A stretch of 9,066 bases of DNA. Origin: an uncultured Eubacteriales bacterium (GTDB lineage: Bacteria > Bacillota > Clostridia > Oscillospirales > Acutalibacteraceae). The stretch is taken from assembly GCA_934486705.1 (NCBI GenBank), contig CAKSQS010000072.1:1-9066 (forward strand), read 5' to 3'. The notes under the pieces are model-generated. The model was given only the letters and a program-made list of their open reading frames with translations, was not told the origin of the DNA and did no database searches. Each line of letters opens with the position of its first letter. The stretch's first letter is position 1. This document shows positions 5,571 through 9,066 of this stretch, piece by piece. Both the position numbers and the translations under genes were made by a program.

Positions 5571-6781
5571 ATTCTCTCCCCCTCCTTAACATTTTCGGTA
5601 ATCATTTTATCGGGGCTTACCGCGGCGTTTTTCCCTACCGTCAGGTTATCGCCTATAACGGTAATTCCCCAGTTTTCCGTACCTGCAACGGCGGGGTCTG
5701 CGCCCACCTCCGCGTTTTCTTCAATCACCGCGTTTTCCGCTATTATGGAGTAGCGCACCCTTGCGCCTTTTTTAATAACCGCGCCCGGCATTACAAGCGA
5801 ATATTCAACCGTTGCGCCTTTTTCTACCGTAACGTTTTCAAAAAGAATTGAATAATCAAGCGTTCCGTAAACCTCGCAGCCGTCGGTTATAAGCGAATTT
5901 TCAACCTCGGCGGAATCGGATATATACTGCGGCGGCATACCCGTTGTTCTTGAATAAATGCGCCAGTTCTGGTCGGCTAAATTAAGGTCGATTTTCGGGT
6001 TTAACAAATCAAGGTTTGCTTCCCACAGCGAATTAACCGTGCCCACGTCCTTCCAGTAATCGTCAAACCTGTATACACGCATATTTTCGCCCGCCAAAAG
6101 CATTGCGGGAATAACGTCCTTGCCGAAATCGTTTGATGAATTGGGGTTCTGCTCGTCCTCGGTAAGGTATTTTTTAAGCTTATCCCAGCTGAAAACGTAA
6201 ATACCCATAGACGCTAAGTTGCTTTTCGGGTTTTTCGGCTTTTCTTCAAATTCGTAAATAGTGCCGTCCTCGCGGGTGTTCATAATTCCGAAGCGCGAAG
6301 CCTCTTCGGTAGGCACTTCAAGCACGGCTATGGTGCAGGCGGCTTTGTTTTCGATATGCTCGTTTATCATTTTCGAGTAATCCATTTTGTAAATATGGTC
6401 GCCCGAAAGCACAAGCACAACCTCGGGGTCGTACCGCTCTATAAATTCAAGGTTCTGATAAATGGCATTTGCCGTGCCCTTGTACCAGTCGCCCCCCTGC
6501 TGACCCCGGTACGGCGGCAGAATATGCACCCCGCCGTTTGTGCGGTCAAGATCCCACGGCTTGCCCGAGCCCACGTAATCGTTAAGCTCAAGCGGCTTAT
6601 ATTGAGTAAGTATTCCCACCGTGTCAATTCCGGAATTTGCGCAGTTTGAAAGCGGAAAATCAATTATGCGGTACTTTCCGCCATAGGGAACGGCAGGCTT
6701 GGCTATTTTAGCGGTAAGCACGCCCAATCGGCTGCCCTGACCGCCCGCCAAAAGCATTGCAACACATTTTTTGCTGTTCAA
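5567..6781 (-). CDS. glgC: ADP-glucose pyrophosphorylase GlgC, catalytic subunit
   Basis: A 404-residue enzyme that forms ADP-glucose from ATP and glucose-1-phosphate, the committed step of bacterial glycogen synthesis. It has the nucleotide loop LLAGGQGSRLGVLTAKIAKP (10-29), RIIDFPLSNC (38-47), the catalytic region SGDHIYKMDY (126-135, Asp128), RFGIM, FEEKP with Lys181 for glucose-1-phosphate, YWKDVGT, and a C-terminal beta-helix with hexapeptide-like repeats (about 285-395). The start is placed at TTG 6781 because CTCCC (GGGAG on the coding strand, 6790-6794) lies 8 bases upstream; a longer TTG at 6799 has no ribosome site. It follows glgB after a 62-base gap and overlaps glgD by four bases. 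The active site is complete, so this is the working partner of the GlgC/GlgD pair. Confidence 0.94.
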   Translation of the reverse strand: MNSKKCVAMLLAGGQGSRLGVLTAKIAKPAVPYGGKYRIIDFPLSNCANSGIDTVGILTQYKPLELNDYVGSGKPWDLDRTNGGVHILPPYRGQQGGDWYKGTANAIYQNLEFIERYDPEVVLVLSGDHIYKMDYSKMINEHIENKAACTIAVLEVPTEEASRFGIMNTREDGTIYEFEEKPKNPKSNLASMGIYVFSWDKLKKYLTEDEQNPNSSNDFGKDVIPAMLLAGENMRVYRFDDYWKDVGTVNSLWEANLDLLNPKIDLNLADQNWRIYSRTTGMPPQYISDSAEVENSLITDGCEVYGTLDYSILFENVTVEKGATVEYSLVMPGAVIKKGARVRYSIIAENAVIEENAEVGADPAVAGTENWGITVIGDNLTVGKNAAVSPDKMITENVKEGERI

Positions 6782-6789
6782 AGATAACA

Positions 6790-6794
6790 CTCCC
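6790..6794 (-). promoter_or_regulatory. Ribosome binding site fixing the glgC start
   Basis: On the minus strand this reads GGGAG followed by TGTTATCT and then TTG 6781, a spacing of 8 bases. The alternative in-frame TTG at 6799 lies upstream of this site and has only AT-rich sequence before it. This decides the start six residues inside the longest open frame. Confidence 0.65.
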
Positions 6795-6810
6795 GTCAAC
6801 TAATATAGTA

Positions 6811-6827
6811 CAAGTTATAAATACTTG
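6811..6827 (-). promoter_or_regulatory. Small inverted repeat in the glgB-glgC gap
   Basis: CAAGT (6811-6815) and ACTTG (6823-6827) form a perfect 5-bp inverted repeat around seven AT bases, in the only sizeable gap (62 bases) between glg genes. It could be a binding site, or a weak RNA hairpin affecting the glgB/glgC ratio. No T-run follows it on the minus strand, so it is not a terminator. TATAAC and TATATT lie within or beside it but without a clear -35, so an internal promoter is not supported. Confidence 0.25.
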
Positions 6828-6843
6828 CTTTCTTAAAAAAATA

Positions 6844-8709
6844 TTACTTTTTATCCCTGCTCGCCGGAACGCGGTAATAGCTTACCGACATAGCGGGAAT
6901 TTCAAGCGCAACCGAATTTTCATAGCCGTGCATAGGCACTTTTTCGGATTTAAAGCTCTTTGCCGTGTGCGTTTTTCCGCCGAATTTTTCATCATCCGAG
7001 CAGAAAACACGCCTGTAACTGCCCGCGCGGGGCACGCCTATGCGGTAGTTTTCTCGCGCCACGGGTACAAAATTACAAACCGTTATAATCTCATTACCCG
7101 ATTTATCAATTCTTCTGAAAGATATAATGCTCTGGCGGTTATCGTCGTTTGAAATCCAGCTGAAACCATCCCACGAATAATCAATTTCCCAAAGCTCGGG
7201 CGATTTAAGGTAGAATTTATTAAGCTGCGCCACATAGCTCTGCATATTTTTATGCGCGTCATAATCGAGCAGCAGCCAGTCAAGCCCGTTTTTGTAGTTC
7301 CACTCAATAAACTGCGCAAACTCCTGCCCCATAAACAGCAGCTTTTTGCCGGGGTGGGCCATCATATAAGTATAAAACGCCTTGAGCGAGGCAAACTTCA
7401 TATCGTATTCGCCCGGCATTTTTTCTATCATAGAGCATTTTCCGTGCACCACCTCGTCGTGCGAAATGGGAAGAATAAAGTTTTCGGAAAACGCGTAGAA
7501 AAACGAGAATGTAAGGCAATCGTGATTATCCTTGCGGAAAAGCGGGTCAAGCGACATATAGCGGAGCATATCGTTCATCCAGCCCATATTCCACTTGAAG
7601 TTAAAGCCCAGCCCGCCCGTGTGCGGCGGCTTTGTTACAAGCGGCCACGCCGTTGATTCCTCGGCAATCATCATAACAGAGGGGTCTGCGCCGAACGCCG
7701 CGGTGTTAACATCCTTTAAAAACTGCACCGCCTCAAGGTTTTCTCTGCCGCCGTAGGAATTGGGCACCCACTCGCCGCCCTGTCTGCCGTAATCAAGATA
7801 CAGCATTGAGGCAACCGCGTCTACCCGCAGCCCGTCAATATGGTATTCCTTAAGCCAAAAAACGGCGCTTGAGATTAAAAAGCTGCGAACCTCGGGCTTT
7901 CCGTAATCGAAAACCACCGTTCCCCATTCCTTATGCTCGCCCTTGCGGGGGTCGGCGTATTCATAACAGGGCGTGCCGTCAAAACGGTAAAGCCCGAATT
8001 CATCCCTCGGGAAATGCGCGGGCACCCAGTCAAGAATAACGCCTATGCCGCTTTCGTGCATAATATCGACAAACTTTTTAAAATCATCGGGCGTGCCGTA
8101 GCGTGAGGTCGGGGCAAAATACCCCGAAACCTGATACCCCCAAGAGCCCTCATACGGGTACTCCGTAATCGGCATAAGCTCGACGTGTGTATAGTTCATT
8201 TTCTTCATATACTTTGAAAGCTCGCGCGCCAAGGTTACGTAATCATAAGTATTGCCGTCCGCAAAGCGTTTCCACGAGCCCGCGTGAACCTCATATATAT
8301 TCACGGGGGATTCGTAAATATTACATTTGCGGCGCTTTTCCTGCCACTCGCCGTCGTTCCACTCGTAATTAGAAAAATACAGCTTTGAGGCGTTTGCGGG
8401 GGCGGTCTCAAAATGCCGCGCGTACGGGTCGGATTTTAAAACCGCAGTGCCGTCAGGTACTGTTACGGCATATTTATACACGGCGTAATTTTTAAGCCCC
8501 GGTATTTTAATTTCCCAAATTCCGCCGTCCTTTTTATTCATCGGGTGGGCAGATACGTCCCATTCGTTAAAGTCACCTACAACCGAAACAGCCGCGGCAT
8601 TCGGCGCCCAAACCCTGAAAAGCGTTTTGCCCTTTTCGGAAAACGCGCCCAAATATTTATAAGCGTCCGAAGCGCCCGCTGATGAAAATGCTTTTAAAAA
8701 TTCCTTCAT
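6844..8709 (-). CDS. glgB: 1,4-alpha-glucan branching enzyme GlgB
   Basis: A 621-residue GH13 enzyme that cuts alpha-1,4 chains and rejoins them as alpha-1,6 branches during glycogen synthesis. Residues about 18-105 form a CBM48 domain (FRVWAPNAAAVSVVGDFNEW, 31-50). The catalytic barrel follows, with DWVPAHFPRD (227-236), DGLRVDAV (292-299; nucleophile Asp297), MIAEES (347-352; acid/base Glu350) and ISHDEVVHG (415-423; Asp418), then a C-terminal beta domain. The extra N-terminal domain of the 728-residue E. coli enzyme is missing, which is usual in Firmicutes. The start ATG has AGAGGTG (8714-8720) four bases upstream. It is the first gene of the leftward operon, with a near-consensus promoter directly before it and a short leader of about 25 bases. 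The catalytic triad is complete and the identification secure. Confidence 0.96.
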   Translation of the reverse strand: MKEFLKAFSSAGASDAYKYLGAFSEKGKTLFRVWAPNAAAVSVVGDFNEWDVSAHPMNKKDGGIWEIKIPGLKNYAVYKYAVTVPDGTAVLKSDPYARHFETAPANASKLYFSNYEWNDGEWQEKRRKCNIYESPVNIYEVHAGSWKRFADGNTYDYVTLARELSKYMKKMNYTHVELMPITEYPYEGSWGYQVSGYFAPTSRYGTPDDFKKFVDIMHESGIGVILDWVPAHFPRDEFGLYRFDGTPCYEYADPRKGEHKEWGTVVFDYGKPEVRSFLISSAVFWLKEYHIDGLRVDAVASMLYLDYGRQGGEWVPNSYGGRENLEAVQFLKDVNTAAFGADPSVMMIAEESTAWPLVTKPPHTGGLGFNFKWNMGWMNDMLRYMSLDPLFRKDNHDCLTFSFFYAFSENFILPISHDEVVHGKCSMIEKMPGEYDMKFASLKAFYTYMMAHPGKKLLFMGQEFAQFIEWNYKNGLDWLLLDYDAHKNMQSYVAQLNKFYLKSPELWEIDYSWDGFSWISNDDNRQSIISFRRIDKSGNEIITVCNFVPVARENYRIGVPRAGSYRRVFCSDDEKFGGKTHTAKSFKSEKVPMHGYENSVALEIPAMSVSYYRVPASRDKK

Positions 8710-8739
8710 AATGCACCTCTTAACGTAATTAACACATAT

Positions 8740-8768
8740 ATTATAGCAGTATTAAAGGCAATTATCAA
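8740..8768 (-). promoter_or_regulatory. Promoter of the glgBCDA-uppP-yfcE-rrf2 operon
   Basis: On the minus strand, -35 TTGATA (8768-8763) and -10 TATAAT (8745-8740) are 17 bases apart, a near-consensus housekeeping promoter. The expected start site is near 8733, giving a leader of only about 25 bases before glgB. That leaves no room for a riboswitch or attenuator. It has the same -35, spacing and -10 as the SLOG gene promoter at 512-540. Confidence 0.82.
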
Positions 8769-8796
8769 GTCATTTTTGTTAAATCTCCGAAACAAA

Positions 8797-8851
8797 TATA
8801 AAAAATATATGTCGGTATTTGTGAATACACAACAAATATCGACATATATTT
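8797..8851 (-). terminator. Long AT-rich hairpin, probable terminator of the transketolase gene
   Basis: Arms 8803-8822 and 8832-8851 are 20 bases each and complementary at 19 positions (core ATATGTCG / CGACATAT), with a 9-base loop. The odd pair is A-C in minus-strand RNA and G-U in plus-strand RNA. In the minus direction the stem starts 17 bases after the transketolase stop codon and runs into a T-rich stretch (TTTTTT at its end), so a Rho-independent terminator is likely. It separates transketolase from the glg promoter. The stem is longer and poorer in GC than most terminators, so a protein-binding palindrome is an alternative. Confidence 0.68.
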
Positions 8852-8868
8852 ACACATAAAGCAAATAT

Positions 8869-9066
8869 TTACTTTTTAAGCGCCAATGCTTTTTTGGCTT
8901 TTTCCGCAATATTTGCGGCGCGCAAGCCGAACTCATCAAGCAGCTTGGGTGCAGGTCCCGAATGACCGAATACATCATAAACGCCGAGTTTCAGCACCGG
9001 AACGGGGTAATTTTCGGAAAGCAGCTCCGAAACAGCGCTGCCGAGCCCGCCTATAACCGAATGCTC
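8869..9066 (-). CDS. Transketolase, C-terminal subunit (partial, C-terminal end)
   Basis: The last 65 codons of a gene entering from the right edge, ending at TAA (8869-8871). The translation begins EHSVIGGLGSAVSELLSE and continues through PVPVLKLGVYDVFGHSGP to a Lys/Ala-rich end. This matches the C-terminal domain of transketolase-like enzymes: the EH-GGLG-AV segment, the D-FG-SG turn and the final L-FGL helix. In many Firmicutes transketolase is split into two subunits and this would be the C-terminal one, which links the pentose phosphate and glycolytic pathways by two-carbon transfer using thiamine diphosphate. The start and most of the protein are outside the window, so a full-length transketolase or a related enzyme (DXP synthase, E1 beta) cannot be excluded, though the pattern fits transketolase best. 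A hairpin terminator follows directly. Confidence 0.8.
   Translation of the reverse strand, partial: EHSVIGGLGSAVSELLSENYPVPVLKLGVYDVFGHSGPAPKLLDEFGLRAANIAEKAKKALALKK

Noticed and set aside
6782..6799. TTG 6799 as the start of glgC, adding six residues.
   Set aside because: There is no ribosome site upstream of it, whereas GGGAG sits 8 bases before TTG 6781, and family N-termini begin close to the nucleotide loop.
5534..7656. Several plus-strand open frames opposite glgC and glgB (for example 5534-5851, 6757-7152, 7252-7656).
   Set aside because: They are antisense to securely identified genes, have no ribosome sites or domains I can see, and fit the open antisense frames expected from the codon bias of those genes.
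8710..8740. Riboswitch or attenuator in the glgB leader.
   Set aside because: The predicted leader is only about 25 bases, too short for a known riboswitch or an attenuator with alternative stems.

Overview
The window looks like chromosome from a low-to-moderate-GC Firmicute of class Clostridia, probably a gut-type Oscillospirales/Ruminococcaceae-like lineage. This rests on the glgB-C-D-A order with a separate GlgD subunit, AGGAGG-type ribosome sites, some TTG starts, a split transketolase and clostridial-style XRE and Rrf2 regulators. The lineage is inference; the gene identities come from motifs visible in the translations.

Left end (1-1150): a visibly AT-richer stretch with accessory character. 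A YspA-type SLOG protein (DUF2493/YAcAr) is read leftwards. A two-gene unit is read rightwards from the same 150-bp divergent control region: an XRE-family helix-turn-helix regulator starting at TTG 619, then a 48-residue ribbon-helix-helix protein (942-1088) that a length cut-off would miss. The unit ends at a strong hairpin terminator (1113-1146) that also has a T-run in the other direction, so it closes the large leftward operon too.

Main block (1176-8709): seven genes, all on the minus strand, tightly packed and apparently driven by one near-consensus promoter (TTGATA-17-TATAAT, 8740-8768). In transcription order they are glgB (branching enzyme), glgC (ADP-glucose pyrophosphorylase, catalytic), glgD (its degenerate partner subunit), glgA (glycogen synthase), uppP (undecaprenyl-diphosphatase), a YfcE-type metallophosphodiesterase and an Rrf2-family regulator with four cysteines. 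GlgC/GlgD make ADP-glucose, GlgA polymerises it and GlgB adds branches, so the first four genes cover glycogen synthesis. The last three have no obvious role in glycogen and appear to be co-transcribed passengers or housekeeping partners. No glgP (phosphorylase) follows glgA in this window.

Right end (8710-9066): the glg promoter, a long AT-rich hairpin that probably terminates the upstream gene, and the C-terminal 65 residues of a transketolase C-terminal subunit, cut by the window edge.

I see no CRISPR array, tRNA, rRNA, insertion sequence or riboswitch, and no gene-free stretch above 300 bp. Most of the window is ordinary metabolism. The points most worth a second look are the SLOG/XRE/RHH cassette with its shared flanking 12-mer, the Met-Ser-Gly-Gly-Leu replacement of the KTGGL motif in GlgA, and the attachment of uppP-yfcE-rrf2 to the glycogen operon. 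I did not find convincing evidence of a new system.
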